Assembly: GCF_024623455.1 (NCBI RefSeq)
Contig: NZ_JANIPJ010000017.1
Location: 62,001-126,000 of the forward strand
From: Paenibacillus soyae
Lineage (GTDB): Bacteria > Bacillota > Bacilli > Paenibacillales > Paenibacillaceae
Direction of reading: 5' to 3'
DNA: 64,000 nt
Shown: piece after piece, positions 17,286 to 25,548 of the stretch
How positions within the stretch are numbered: the stretch's first letter is position 1
Layout: every line of letters starts with the position of its first letter
Notes under the pieces: generated by a model
Databases searched by the model: none
What the model saw: the letters and a program-made list of their open reading frames with translations, nothing else
What the model was told of the DNA's origin: nothing
Program-made: the position numbers and the translations under genes

Positions 17286-17438
17286 CTGCCAGCTTGCGCC
17301 TCCATGAACGATGTTCCTGAACGGAGGGGATAGTGAACAAAATGGGTATGAAACCGCAATCGAAAAGAAATGTTGGCCTCTGTTTTCTGTTATAGTAATG
17401 GTAGTCAAGAATGACAAATAAATCCTGAGGTGATAACA

Positions 17439-17852
17439 ATGGCGGTACTATCCAAACAAATTTACGTGAATCTGCCCGTTAAAAATTTGGAAGCTAGCAG
17501 AGCTTTGTTTTCGGCAATCGGATTCGAGTTCAACGCGCAATTTTCCGATGAGAAAGCGGCCTGTCTGGTCGTAGGCGAAAATATATTCGCGATGCTTCTG
17601 CAAGAGGAGTACTTCAAAACCTTCACCAAAAAAGAAATCGCGGACGCGACAAAAACGACCGAAGTGCTGATCGCCATCTCCGCGGACAGCAGAGAGGAAG
17701 TGGACGGCATCGTGAACAGAGCCGTTGCGGCAGGCGCAAGCCCCGCAAGCGATCCGATCGATCACGGTTTTATGTACCAATGGAGCTTCCAGGATCTGGA
17801 CGGACACGTTTGGGAAGTCGCGTATATGGATATGAGCGCGCTGGAAGGATAA
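17439..17852 (+). CDS. VOC-superfamily (glyoxalase/bleomycin-resistance-like) protein
   Basis: This 137-residue protein has the paired beta-alpha-beta-beta-beta modules of the vicinal oxygen chelate fold. It starts QIYVNLPVKNLEASRALFSAIGFEF, and the second module ends FQDLDGHVWEVAYMD, a common VOC ending with the metal-ligand glutamate in WEV. Proteins of this type are often called PhnB/glyoxalase-like and act as lyases, dioxygenases or binding proteins; no specific reaction can be named. The start is the ATG at 17439 with TGAGGTG upstream. It is monocistronic, closed by a terminator shared with the convergent gntR gene. Confidence 0.85.
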   Translation: MAVLSKQIYVNLPVKNLEASRALFSAIGFEFNAQFSDEKAACLVVGENIFAMLLQEEYFKTFTKKEIADATKTTEVLIAISADSREEVDGIVNRAVAAGASPASDPIDHGFMYQWSFQDLDGHVWEVAYMDMSALEG

Positions 17853-17869
17853 GAGCGGACAAATGGATG

Positions 17870-17906
17870 AACGGCCGGGCGGTCTATATAGACCGATCCG
17901 GCCGTT
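17870..17906. terminator. Bidirectional intrinsic terminator
   Basis: The stem AACGGCCGG/CCGGCCGTT encloses a second palindrome (GGTCTATATAGACC); TTTATTATT follows on the plus strand. It lies between the convergent VOC and gntR genes. Confidence 0.85.
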
Positions 17907-17909
17907 TTA

Positions 17910-18620
17910 TTATTCGAGCGGGTGCTGTCTAAGCGTGGACTCAACTTTCGTTAAATGTTCGCGGATAAGCTTCGCGGCAACGGCGGTGTTGCCCTCGGCA
18001 ATCGCCTGGAAGATAGAACGATGCTCCTCGAGCAGCCGTTCGGCCGTCGACTGTTCTTGATAGAACCAGAGCTCGCGCGTTTGGCCGATCGTTTCGCCGA
18101 AGCGCTGCGAGAGCGAATCCATCAGCTGCACCAGCAGGGTGTTGCGGGATGCGGCGGCGATGGCCGCGTGGAACGCCACATCTGCACGCTCGCCTGCCGC
18201 GGTGTCGTTCGTCCTGAGCGCTTCTTCCATGCTTTCGAGAATGGCCTCCAGCTTCCGCACATCCTCTTCCGTGCGCCGCTCGGCCGCTAATGCGGAAGTG
18301 CCGGCCTCCAGAATTTGACGGACTTCCAGGAGCTCGAGTATGGACTTCGCTTGTTGAAAGAGGGGAACGCCGTCATGCTGACGCGCATCCGTGGGAAGCA
18401 CTTTTTTCACGAAGGTCCCTCCGCCATGCCGGATATCCAGCCAGCCCGTTGCTTTGAGCGCGCTTAAGGCTTCCCGCACGGTCGAGCGGCCTACGCCGAA
18501 CTGAGCCGAGAGGTCGACGACAGAAGGAAGCTTCTCTCCCGGCTCCCAATCCCCGGCGGATATTTTGTCCACGATCATTCGGCCGACGATTTCATGGCCT
18601 TTCTCCGTTTCGATCTTCAT
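17910..18620 (-). CDS. GntR/FadR-family repressor of the adjacent glcDF genes
   Basis: This 236-residue regulator has an N-terminal GntR winged helix (GEKLPSVVDLSAQFGVGRSTVREALSALKATGWLDIRHGGGTFV) and a C-terminal all-helical FCD ligand domain with metal-ligand-type residues (DVAFHAAIAAASRN, EEHRSIFQAI, REHLTKVE). The ATG at 18620 follows GGGAG at eight bases. It is divergent from glcD-glcF, and a perfect 13-base palindrome stands between the two starts. In relatives such as LldR, GlcC and B. subtilis YsfB, this arrangement senses lactate or glycolate; the ligand here is inferred, not shown. Confidence 0.88.
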   Translation of the reverse strand: MKIETEKGHEIVGRMIVDKISAGDWEPGEKLPSVVDLSAQFGVGRSTVREALSALKATGWLDIRHGGGTFVKKVLPTDARQHDGVPLFQQAKSILELLEVRQILEAGTSALAAERRTEEDVRKLEAILESMEEALRTNDTAAGERADVAFHAAIAAASRNTLLVQLMDSLSQRFGETIGQTRELWFYQEQSTAERLLEEHRSIFQAIAEGNTAVAAKLIREHLTKVESTLRQHPLE

Positions 18621-18691
18621 GCGCTTCACTCCCGATCCTTCACAAAAAAATTCTGTATTTCTATATAAGCATAAGCTATACTGATTGAAAA

Positions 18692-18704
18692 GTCATCTGA
18701 TGAC
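18692..18704. promoter_or_regulatory. GntR/FadR-type operator candidate
   Basis: GTCATCTGATGAC is a perfect 6-1-6 inverted repeat located between the gntR and glcD starts. FCD-type GntR proteins bind short palindromes of this length. Confidence 0.65.
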
Positions 18705-18744
18705 CTGATCAATTATGGATTCATGTAGGGGGTACTCATTACTT

Positions 18745-20160
18745 ATGTTGAAGCCTGAAGTGTCGAGCAAGCTTCGCGCCATCGTCGGAGATCGGTATTT
18801 CCGGGAAGACCGCGAAGCGTTAGTCGCCCATTCGTATGATGGCACGCCTATGCTGCAGTCGCTGCCCGACGGCGTTATATACCCTTCGTCGACGGAGGAA
18901 GTGTCCGCCGTCATGAAAGTGTTGCAAGAATTTCGCGTGCCCGTGGTCAGCAGGGGATCGGGCTCGAATTTATGCGGCGGCACGGTGCCCGTGCAGGGCG
19001 GAGTCGTCATGGTCATGCACCGGATGAACCGGATCGTCGAGGTAGACGAAGAAAACTTGACGGCGACGGTGCAGCCAGGCATCATTACGGCCGATTTTAT
19101 TCAGCATATCGAGAATCTGGGATTGTTCTATCCGCCTGATCCGAGCAGCATGAAGATCAGCACGATCGGCGGCAATATCGCCGAATGCTCCGGAGGATTG
19201 CGCGGTCTTAAGTACGGAACGACCAAAGACTACGTCATTGGGCTGGAAGCCGTACTGGCTAACGGAAGCGTCATTCGGACGGGCGGGAAGCTGATGAAGG
19301 ACGTGGCGGGCTACGATTTGACGAAGCTGCTCGTAGGCTCGGAAGGCACGCTGGCGATCATTACGGAAGCGACGCTCAAGCTCATTCCTCCGCCGAAGAC
19401 GAAGAAGACAATGCTCGCCATGTACCGGGATCTGTATGGAGCGGCGCGGACCGTCTCCCGGATCATCGAATCGAAGATCATACCGGCTACGCTTGAATTT
19501 ATGGACAATCCGACCATTCGCGTCGTCGATGATTACGCGAGGCTGGGGCTGCCTAGAGATATGGAAGCGATCCTGCTGATCGAGCAGGACGGCGATCCGG
19601 AATCGGTGGAGCGCGATATTGCGCGAATTCAAGATATTTGCAGGCTCGAGCAGGCGGATCGCGTCGAAGTCGCGGAGAGCAGGGAGGAAGCGGAGCGTCT
19701 GCTGACCGCCCGCCGCAGCGCGTTCACGGCGCTTGCCCGCTTGCGGCCGACGACGATATTGGAGGACGCGACGGTGCCGCGGTCGCGCATTGCGGATATG
19801 GTGCTGCGAATCAATGAAATCGCCCAAAAATATAACGTAACGATCGCGACGTTCGGGCATGCCGGCGATGGCAATCTGCATCCGACGGCGACGACGGACG
19901 CGAGGGACGCGGAAGAAATCCATCGCGTGGAGGAGGCTTTCGCGGAAATATTCGAAGCTTCCATCGAGCTTGGAGGAACGATTACGGGAGAACACGGCGT
20001 CGGTCTAGTGAAAGCGCCGTACCTGGAATGGAAGGTGGGAGAGCCCGGCATCGAAGTGATGCGCGGCATCAAAGCCGCATTCGATCCGCATAACCTGCTT
20101 AATCCGGGCAAAATGTTCGCCAAGTCTTCGAAAAAAAGGGTGGTGCTGCAGCATGGCTGA
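18745..20160 (+). CDS. glcD: FAD-linked 2-hydroxyacid (glycolate/lactate) oxidase subunit
   Basis: This 471-residue flavoprotein belongs to the GlcD family. The FAD-binding PCMH domain spans about residues 35-215 (PVVSRGSGSNLCGGTVPVQGGVV; PPDPSSMKISTIGGNIAE; GYDLTKLLVGSEGTLAIIT), and the C-terminal oxidase domain ends with GHAGDGNLHP, TGEHGVGLVK and DPHNLLNPGK. It oxidises a 2-hydroxyacid such as glycolate or lactate and passes electrons to the Fe-S subunit GlcF. I chose the ATG at 18745, which fits the family start although GGGGG is 12 bases upstream. The stop overlaps the glcF start by eight bases. GlcE is absent, as in the two-gene B. subtilis ysfCD layout. Confidence 0.88.
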   Translation: MLKPEVSSKLRAIVGDRYFREDREALVAHSYDGTPMLQSLPDGVIYPSSTEEVSAVMKVLQEFRVPVVSRGSGSNLCGGTVPVQGGVVMVMHRMNRIVEVDEENLTATVQPGIITADFIQHIENLGLFYPPDPSSMKISTIGGNIAECSGGLRGLKYGTTKDYVIGLEAVLANGSVIRTGGKLMKDVAGYDLTKLLVGSEGTLAIITEATLKLIPPPKTKKTMLAMYRDLYGAARTVSRIIESKIIPATLEFMDNPTIRVVDDYARLGLPRDMEAILLIEQDGDPESVERDIARIQDICRLEQADRVEVAESREEAERLLTARRSAFTALARLRPTTILEDATVPRSRIADMVLRINEIAQKYNVTIATFGHAGDGNLHPTATTDARDAEEIHRVEEAFAEIFEASIELGGTITGEHGVGLVKAPYLEWKVGEPGIEVMRGIKAAFDPHNLLNPGKMFAKSSKKRVVLQHG

Positions 20161-21523
20161 GACGAGCGCAATGAAGAAACCCGACATCCGGCACGCCAAT
20201 CCGCTTGCGCAAACGCTGCTGAACAAGCTGGATTACGACCAGTTGACGAATTGCATGCGCTGCGGTTTTTGCCTGCCGGCTTGCCCCACGTTCCGCGAGA
20301 CCGGCATCGAACCGGAATCCCCGCGCGGCAGAATCGCGCTTATGAAGGCGGTCGCCGACGGACTCTTGGATCCCGATCAAGCGTTCCAGGATCAGATGAA
20401 CCATTGCCTGGGCTGCCGGGCCTGCGAGCCGGCCTGTCCCGCCGACGTCAAATACGGTCAGTTGATCGAGCAGGCAAGGGACGCCATCGAGGATCACGCG
20501 GAGCACAGCGCTCCCGTCAAAGGGCTGCGCAGCCTGATGTTCCGCGGGGTATTCCCGAAGAGGGGAAGTTTGAAGCTGCTTGGCGGATCGCTCGCCTTCT
20601 ATCAAAAGTCGGGTTTGCGCAAGCTGGCGAGAGGGATCGGCGTCATGAAGCTGTTCCCGGAGCATCTTCGCGAGATGGAAGCGATATTGCCGGAGGCAAC
20701 TTCGAAGGGCGTCGTCGAGCAGCTGGGGACGCTGTACCCGGCCAAAGGAACTCCGATCGCAAGAGTCGCGCTGTTCCGAGGCTGCATCATGGACGTCATG
20801 TTCGCGGGGACGAACGTCAACACCGTGAAGCTGCTCTCCGAAGCGGGATTCGAAGTCGTCATTCCCGATTCTCAAGCCTGCTGCGGCGCCTTGCATGCGC
20901 ATAGCGGGGAGATGGCGGAAGCCCGGACTCTGGCCAAGGTGAATATCGCGGCCTTCAAACAAGCGGGAGTCGATTATATCGTATCGAATGCCGGCGGCTG
21001 CGGAGCTTTGCTTGTAGAGTATGATCATTTGCTGCATGAAGAGGCGGATGAGAGGCTGAAGGAGGACGCGCGCTGGTTCTCGGCCCGCGTCATCGACGTC
21101 AGCCGGCTTATCATGGAACAAGGACGCATCCCGAGCTTCGCGGAGTCTGCTAACGAAGCGGGGGAAGTCGTGGTCACGTATCAGGATTCCTGTCATCTCC
21201 GCAATGTGATGAAGAGCTCCGCGGCGCCGAGACAGCTTCTCCGCAGCGTGGGCGGGGCGACGTTCACGGAAATGAAAGAGGCCGACCGCTGCTGCGGCTC
21301 GGCAGGGATCTATAACGTGACGCAGCCGGAGATGGCAGGCCAGATTCTGGAGCACAAGATGGAGCATGCCGCGACGACGAAAGCCCGTTATATGTTGACC
21401 AGCAACCCGGGCTGCCTGCTGCAGATGAAGCTGGGCATCGAGAAGCACCCGCCTGAGACGCGCATGGAGGCGATGCACATCGTCGATTATTTGCATGATC
21501 GATTGATCGCGGACAAAACGTAG
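20153..21523 (+). CDS. glcF: Glycolate oxidase iron-sulfur subunit
   Basis: This 456-residue protein has two ferredoxin-type 4Fe-4S motifs, CMRCGFCLPACP and CLGCRACEPACP, then two cysteine-rich CCG domains (CCGALHAHSG and CCGSAGIYNV with upstream DSCHLR). Such proteins carry electrons from the FAD subunit to the quinone pool at the membrane. Translation is coupled to glcD by an eight-base overlap. It is the last gene of the operon and converges on nagZ. The set glcD-glcF with a divergent GntR gene points to growth on glycolate or a similar hydroxyacid. Confidence 0.9.
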   Translation: MAETSAMKKPDIRHANPLAQTLLNKLDYDQLTNCMRCGFCLPACPTFRETGIEPESPRGRIALMKAVADGLLDPDQAFQDQMNHCLGCRACEPACPADVKYGQLIEQARDAIEDHAEHSAPVKGLRSLMFRGVFPKRGSLKLLGGSLAFYQKSGLRKLARGIGVMKLFPEHLREMEAILPEATSKGVVEQLGTLYPAKGTPIARVALFRGCIMDVMFAGTNVNTVKLLSEAGFEVVIPDSQACCGALHAHSGEMAEARTLAKVNIAAFKQAGVDYIVSNAGGCGALLVEYDHLLHEEADERLKEDARWFSARVIDVSRLIMEQGRIPSFAESANEAGEVVVTYQDSCHLRNVMKSSAAPRQLLRSVGGATFTEMKEADRCCGSAGIYNVTQPEMAGQILEHKMEHAATTKARYMLTSNPGCLLQMKLGIEKHPPETRMEAMHIVDYLHDRLIADKT

Positions 21524-21539
21524 CCTTCGAATAGCCCCT

Positions 21540-21578
21540 GCAAAAACGCAAGAAGCCCGCGTGTTAAGGGCGGGCTTC
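21540..21578 (-). terminator. Terminator overlapping the nagZ stop codon
   Basis: On the minus strand GAAGCCCGC/GCGGGCTTC forms a stem followed by TTGCGTTTTT. The stop codon at 21564 lies in the loop. Confidence 0.75.
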
Positions 21579-22883
21579 CAGGGCGCTGCTTATGATGCCG
21601 TTGACGGCCTCCAGGTCGATCGGCGGAGCAGCCGCATCAGAGAGGTTGTATTTATGCTTCAAGAGGAGCACGCGGCGCAGGCTTTCGTCGATTCGCTGCT
21701 CCGTGATGGTCCCGTTGTCGACGGCTTGTTCGAGCGCCTGAAGAACCTCAAGCTGAAGCTCTTCCTCGTGGCACACAAGGAGGATGTCGGTTCCGGCCAA
21801 GAAGGATTGGACAGCCGCTTCGCCGATATTATTTCCTTTCAGCAATGCGCCCATCGTCATATCGTCCGTGATGACAACGCCGTCGTAGCCGAGCTCATCT
21901 CGAAGCAGACCGGTGATCACGGCTTTGGATATCGAGGCCGGATGCTCCGCGTCTATTTGCCGCATCAGCAAGTGAGCGACCATGATTGCATCCACGTCTT
22001 GATCGATGGCTTCCGCGAATGGAAGAAGCTCGAATTGGCTCAATTGCTCAACCGTCTTCTCAACGACAGGCAAATCGTAATGCGAGTCTACGGCGGTGTC
22101 CCCGTGTCCGGGGAAATGCTTCACGACGGAGGCAACACCGCTTTCGTTAATGCCGGCTACGCTTTCCAACCCGTGCGCGATTACGGCTTCCGGAGTCGAT
22201 CCGTACGCCCGGTCCCCGATGACCGGATTTTTAGGATTGCTGTTAATATCGAGCACCGGCGCGAAGTCCATATTGAAGCCTAACGCCTTCAGCTCGGCGC
22301 CGATGGCTTCGGCTATGCCGCGGGTGTAGGCCAAGTCGTTTCTTGAGGCGATGTCTTTGGCTGACGGCGTTGAATGGAGCTCGGCTGGCATTCGGCTTAC
22401 TCGCCCGCCTTCTTGATCGACGCTCAGCCATAACGGGACCGCGTTGCCCTTGTTGGCTGCTTTCAGCTCGTTTAGCAAAGCTGCGGTCTGACCGGCCGAT
22501 TCTATATTGTCTTTGAATAGAATAAACCCGCCGACCTTATATTCTTCGATCATTCTGCGGCTGGCCTCATTCAGTCGTTGGCCTTCCAGGCCGACGATGA
22601 CCAACTGCCCGATTTTTGCTCTCAAGTCCATATCTCCGATTTGTTGCCGAATAACATCATCATCGGGCGGCGACGGAGACGGGGGCGGCGGAGTGACGGT
22701 CGATGAAGGGGTGGCGGAAGCCGGAGAGGCAGATACGTCTGCCGTTCCCTTGTTATCGTTCCCGTTATCCGAAGGGAGCGCGTCGCCGCGGAACAGACCG
22801 CAGCTAGATAAGAGTAGCAGCGCGCAAATCGCGATGTGACATAATGTGAAACGCTGAAAACGGCGGATACGGCTTTTTCGCAT
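21564..22883 (-). CDS. nagZ: Beta-N-acetylhexosaminidase, GH3 lipoprotein (NagZ)
   Basis: This 439-residue GH3 enzyme has a signal peptide with lipobox LSSC (Cys28), then a Ser/Thr/Pro-rich linker to about residue 75 that tethers the domain outside the membrane. Family motifs are SVDQEGGRVSRM, the NagZ signature KHFPGHGDTAVDSHYDLP carrying the His-Asp acid/base dyad, and VITDDMTMGAL with the nucleophilic aspartate. It removes N-acetylglucosamine from muropeptides or chitin fragments. In B. subtilis the lipid-linked NagZ works in cell-wall recycling outside the cell; the same role is likely. No recycling partner genes (murQ, murP, amiE) are adjacent. Confidence 0.92.
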   Translation of the reverse strand: MRKSRIRRFQRFTLCHIAICALLLLSSCGLFRGDALPSDNGNDNKGTADVSASPASATPSSTVTPPPPSPSPPDDDVIRQQIGDMDLRAKIGQLVIVGLEGQRLNEASRRMIEEYKVGGFILFKDNIESAGQTAALLNELKAANKGNAVPLWLSVDQEGGRVSRMPAELHSTPSAKDIASRNDLAYTRGIAEAIGAELKALGFNMDFAPVLDINSNPKNPVIGDRAYGSTPEAVIAHGLESVAGINESGVASVVKHFPGHGDTAVDSHYDLPVVEKTVEQLSQFELLPFAEAIDQDVDAIMVAHLLMRQIDAEHPASISKAVITGLLRDELGYDGVVITDDMTMGALLKGNNIGEAAVQSFLAGTDILLVCHEEELQLEVLQALEQAVDNGTITEQRIDESLRRVLLLKHKYNLSDAAAPPIDLEAVNGIISSALEARP

Positions 22884-22940
22884 ATATGTACAACCTCGTT
22901 TCTCGCATTTTTTCCATTGTACGCGTAGAACAGACCAAAT

Positions 22941-22985
22941 TCAAACCAAGGGTGCCGAGCAAGCTGTCGGCACCCTTGGTTAGTT
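22941..22985 (-). terminator. Intrinsic terminator after the GalU-like gene
   Basis: CCAAGGGTGCCGA pairs with TCGGCACCCTTGG around a short loop; TTTG follows on the minus strand. Confidence 0.8.
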
Positions 22986-23003
22986 AGACGAGGACTTCAC
23001 GTG

Positions 23004-24047
23004 TTAGGAACGGTTCTTTTTCATTTGAAAAGCCTTCTGCTGAATTTTCAAATAGTCCGATTCCACGCTTGTATCGTACCAGCGTCCGGAATACTCGTAG
23101 CCGATGAGGCGGCTTGGTTTGCCGTTGCTTGAAGCAGGCGAATGCCGAATGTTCAGCACGGGGGAGTATTGCGGCTGAGAAGCACTATCTTCATAGGCGA
23201 TTGCGGGTTCCGATTCGGAAGCTGCAGATTGTTCGATAGCCGGGCCGTATAAGGATTCAGCGGGAGTCGGGTCGTCCGACGCGGATGCCGGTACGAAGTC
23301 GGATGCAGGAGAGGCATAACCCAATGCGCCATCGGATGCGGGATTGGAGCAGAGCTGAGTGAGCGCGTCGGTCAGTTGGATTTCCCCGCCGAGCCCCGGC
23401 TTCGTTTCTTTTAAGCTATCGAATATTTCCGGGAGCAGCAGATAACGTCCCATAATGGCGAGATTGGACGGCGGGTTCGTTTTTGGTTTTTCGATGATGG
23501 AATGAATGGCGTATTCGCGCTGCTGGAGCGGTTCGACGGAGACGACTCCATATTGCTGAAGCATATGCGCGGGAACTCTCTGCAAGCCGATAATATGCGT
23601 GGCGTGCGTCCGATAGCTGCGGATGAGCGGCAACAGCATGGATTTGCGGGAAAGGCTGACTTGATCGGGAAGCAGGACGGCCGCGGGATCTCCTTCGGCG
23701 AACGACTTGGCTTGAAGGACGGCGTGACCCAGGCCCAGCGCTTCGTGCTGGCGTATATAGTGGATGCGAACTTTGGGAGGTTTAATGGAAGGAATGAGAT
23801 GCTCTTTGCCCCTGGAGGCCAGGAACCACTCGATTTCGATCGAACGGTCAAAATAATCCATTATGGCTGTTTTATGACGGGAGCAAACGATCAATATTTC
23901 GGAAATGCCGGCCAGGATCGCTTCCTCCACGATATAATCAATGGTTGGCCTGCCGGCGATCGGAAACATTTCTTTCGGGATGGCTTTGGTAATCGGCAAA
24001 TTTCGAATCCCATAACCGGCAGCAGGGATGATAGCTTTATGAATCAA
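23004..24047 (-). CDS. galU: UTP-glucose-1-phosphate uridylyltransferase, variant with a low-complexity insertion
   Basis: This 347-residue nucleotidyltransferase makes UDP-glucose from UTP and glucose-1-phosphate, feeding the adjacent UDP-glucose dehydrogenase. I chose the TTG at 24047: AGGTG lies eight bases upstream and it gives MIHKAIIPAAGYG, matching the family start. The nucleotide loop reads AAGYGIRNLPITKAIPKEM, differing from the usual GLGTR by Thr to Ile. Other family motifs are LGHAVLQAKSF, LLPDQV, EKPKTNPPSNLAIMGRY and GGEIQLTDAL. Between residues ~235 and 315 there is a Ser/Ala/Pro-rich insertion of about 75 residues before the usual sugar-site segment GYEYSGRWYDT. The insertion is absent from standard GalU/GtaB (about 290 residues). 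It is divergent from ugd. Confidence 0.85.
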   Translation of the reverse strand: MIHKAIIPAAGYGIRNLPITKAIPKEMFPIAGRPTIDYIVEEAILAGISEILIVCSRHKTAIMDYFDRSIEIEWFLASRGKEHLIPSIKPPKVRIHYIRQHEALGLGHAVLQAKSFAEGDPAAVLLPDQVSLSRKSMLLPLIRSYRTHATHIIGLQRVPAHMLQQYGVVSVEPLQQREYAIHSIIEKPKTNPPSNLAIMGRYLLLPEIFDSLKETKPGLGGEIQLTDALTQLCSNPASDGALGYASPASDFVPASASDDPTPAESLYGPAIEQSAASESEPAIAYEDSASQPQYSPVLNIRHSPASSNGKPSRLIGYEYSGRWYDTSVESDYLKIQQKAFQMKKNRS

Positions 24048-24126
24048 TAGGAATTCACCTCTCATGGGATTCTTGTTCATGATAGTATATCTGATCGCTA
24101 GGTATTTGAAGCCTGTACGCTCCTAA

Positions 24127-24151
24127 AAACGGGCTGGCGTACAGCCCGTTT
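24127..24151. promoter_or_regulatory. Perfect hairpin in the galU/ugd divergent region
   Basis: AAACGGGCTG (24127-24136) and CAGCCCGTTT (24142-24151) form a perfect ten-base-pair stem with a five-base loop. A 15-base direct repeat CCGTTTCTCTCTCGC starts at its right edge and recurs about 46 bases downstream. It could be a leader hairpin for galU (a short T-run follows on the minus strand) or a protein site. Confidence 0.45.
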
Positions 24152-24264
24152 CTCTCTCGCGGAAGAAAAATAGTGAAGATGACCCTGTTAAAACGCCGTT
24201 TCTCTCTCGCTCTCCTGTGCACATGATGATATACAGCCAAGTTGCAAAGAGAGGATGCGGCTCC

Positions 24265-25548
24265 ATGAATATTTGTATTGTTGGCGCAGGGTATGTGGGG
24301 CTGACGACGGCCGCCGTCCTGGCCGAGCTCGGCCATACGGTCGAATGCGTCGATCGGGACGAAGGCAGAATCGATCGACTGAACGTCGGAATCATCCCTA
24401 TCTATGAGCCTGGATTGGATGCCTTAACGCAGAGAAACCGGCGGGACGGCCGATTGTTTTTCTCTGCCGACGTTTCGGCATCCATGAAGAAAAACGATAT
24501 CGTCATGATCGCGGTAGGCACGCCGTCCGGGGAGGACGGAGCGGCAGATTTGGTCTATGTTCGCAGCGTACTGTTAACGCTCGCGAACGCGATGGACCGT
24601 TATAAGATTGTCATTATGAAGAGCACGGTACCGCCTGGCACGGGCGCATGGGCCAAACGCTTCCTGCTGGAGCGAGGCGTTCCGTCCGAATGGTTCGATA
24701 TCGTATCGAATCCCGAGTTTCTGAGAGAGGGGACCGCTATCTACGATACGTTCCATCCCGACCGCATCGTCATCGGTTCGCCCAGCCGCGCGGCGGCCGA
24801 AACGGTGCGATCGCTCTATGGGGGAATCGAAGCGGAGGTTCTGCTGACGGGGATCGCGGAGGCCGAGTTGATTAAGTACGGCTCCAACGCCTTCCTGGCC
24901 ACCAAGCTTTCCTTCATTAACGAGCTGGCCCGCGTGTGCGACGCGTTCGGCGCCGATATTACGAAGGTGGCCCCCGGCATTGGCATGGATTCACGGATCG
25001 GCGGGAAGTTTCTTCAAGCCGGAATCGGATACGGCGGTTCTTGTCTGCCCAAGGATGTCAGCGCCTTGATTGCGGCGTCCGCATCGAGGGATCAAGAATT
25101 GACGCTGCTCAGAGCCGTTGAACGAGTCAACCGTACGCAGCTCGACGTTTATGCGAGCAAGCTGGCCAGCGTAATCGGGGATATAGATTCGTCGAAGCAC
25201 GTCGCGGTGTGGGGTGCCACCTTCAAGGAGAATACGGACGACATTAGACATTCGCAAGCCATTGCGCTGATGGAACGGCTGGCCGCCATGTCCTGCAAAA
25301 TAACGGCGTACGATCCGCTTGTCTCGCCCGCGATCGAAGGCGTGGAATGGAAGGATGACGCGATCGGGGCGGCCATGGGGGCCGACGCTCTCATCGTCGC
25401 AACGGGATGGGGCGAATTCGTTGAAGCGGATTGGCATGCGGTGAAGCAGGCTTTAAAGGGTAACGTCGTATTGGACGGTAGAAACGTGCTTGATCAAACG
25501 AAGCTGGCGGGCGCCGGCCTTCGTCATGTGGGAGTGGGACGTCCATGA
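24265..25548 (+). CDS. ugd: UDP-glucose 6-dehydrogenase
   Basis: This 427-residue enzyme oxidises UDP-glucose to UDP-glucuronate with two NAD+. The N-terminal Rossmann domain begins MNICIVGAGYVGLTTAAVLAEL; the central region has NPEFLREGTA and KLSFINELARVCDAFGADI; the active-site cysteine is in GIGYGGSCLPKDVSAL; the C-terminal domain has WGATFKENTDDIRHS. I chose the ATG at 24265, which follows GAGAGGATG closely and fits the family start; the longer frame to 24217 lacks support. It overlaps the next gene by four bases (ATGA), so UDP-glucuronate passes to the epimerase encoded there. B. subtilis TuaD and YtcA are relatives. Confidence 0.93.
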   Translation: MNICIVGAGYVGLTTAAVLAELGHTVECVDRDEGRIDRLNVGIIPIYEPGLDALTQRNRRDGRLFFSADVSASMKKNDIVMIAVGTPSGEDGAADLVYVRSVLLTLANAMDRYKIVIMKSTVPPGTGAWAKRFLLERGVPSEWFDIVSNPEFLREGTAIYDTFHPDRIVIGSPSRAAAETVRSLYGGIEAEVLLTGIAEAELIKYGSNAFLATKLSFINELARVCDAFGADITKVAPGIGMDSRIGGKFLQAGIGYGGSCLPKDVSALIAASASRDQELTLLRAVERVNRTQLDVYASKLASVIGDIDSSKHVAVWGATFKENTDDIRHSQAIALMERLAAMSCKITAYDPLVSPAIEGVEWKDDAIGAAMGADALIVATGWGEFVEADWHAVKQALKGNVVLDGRNVLDQTKLAGAGLRHVGVGRP

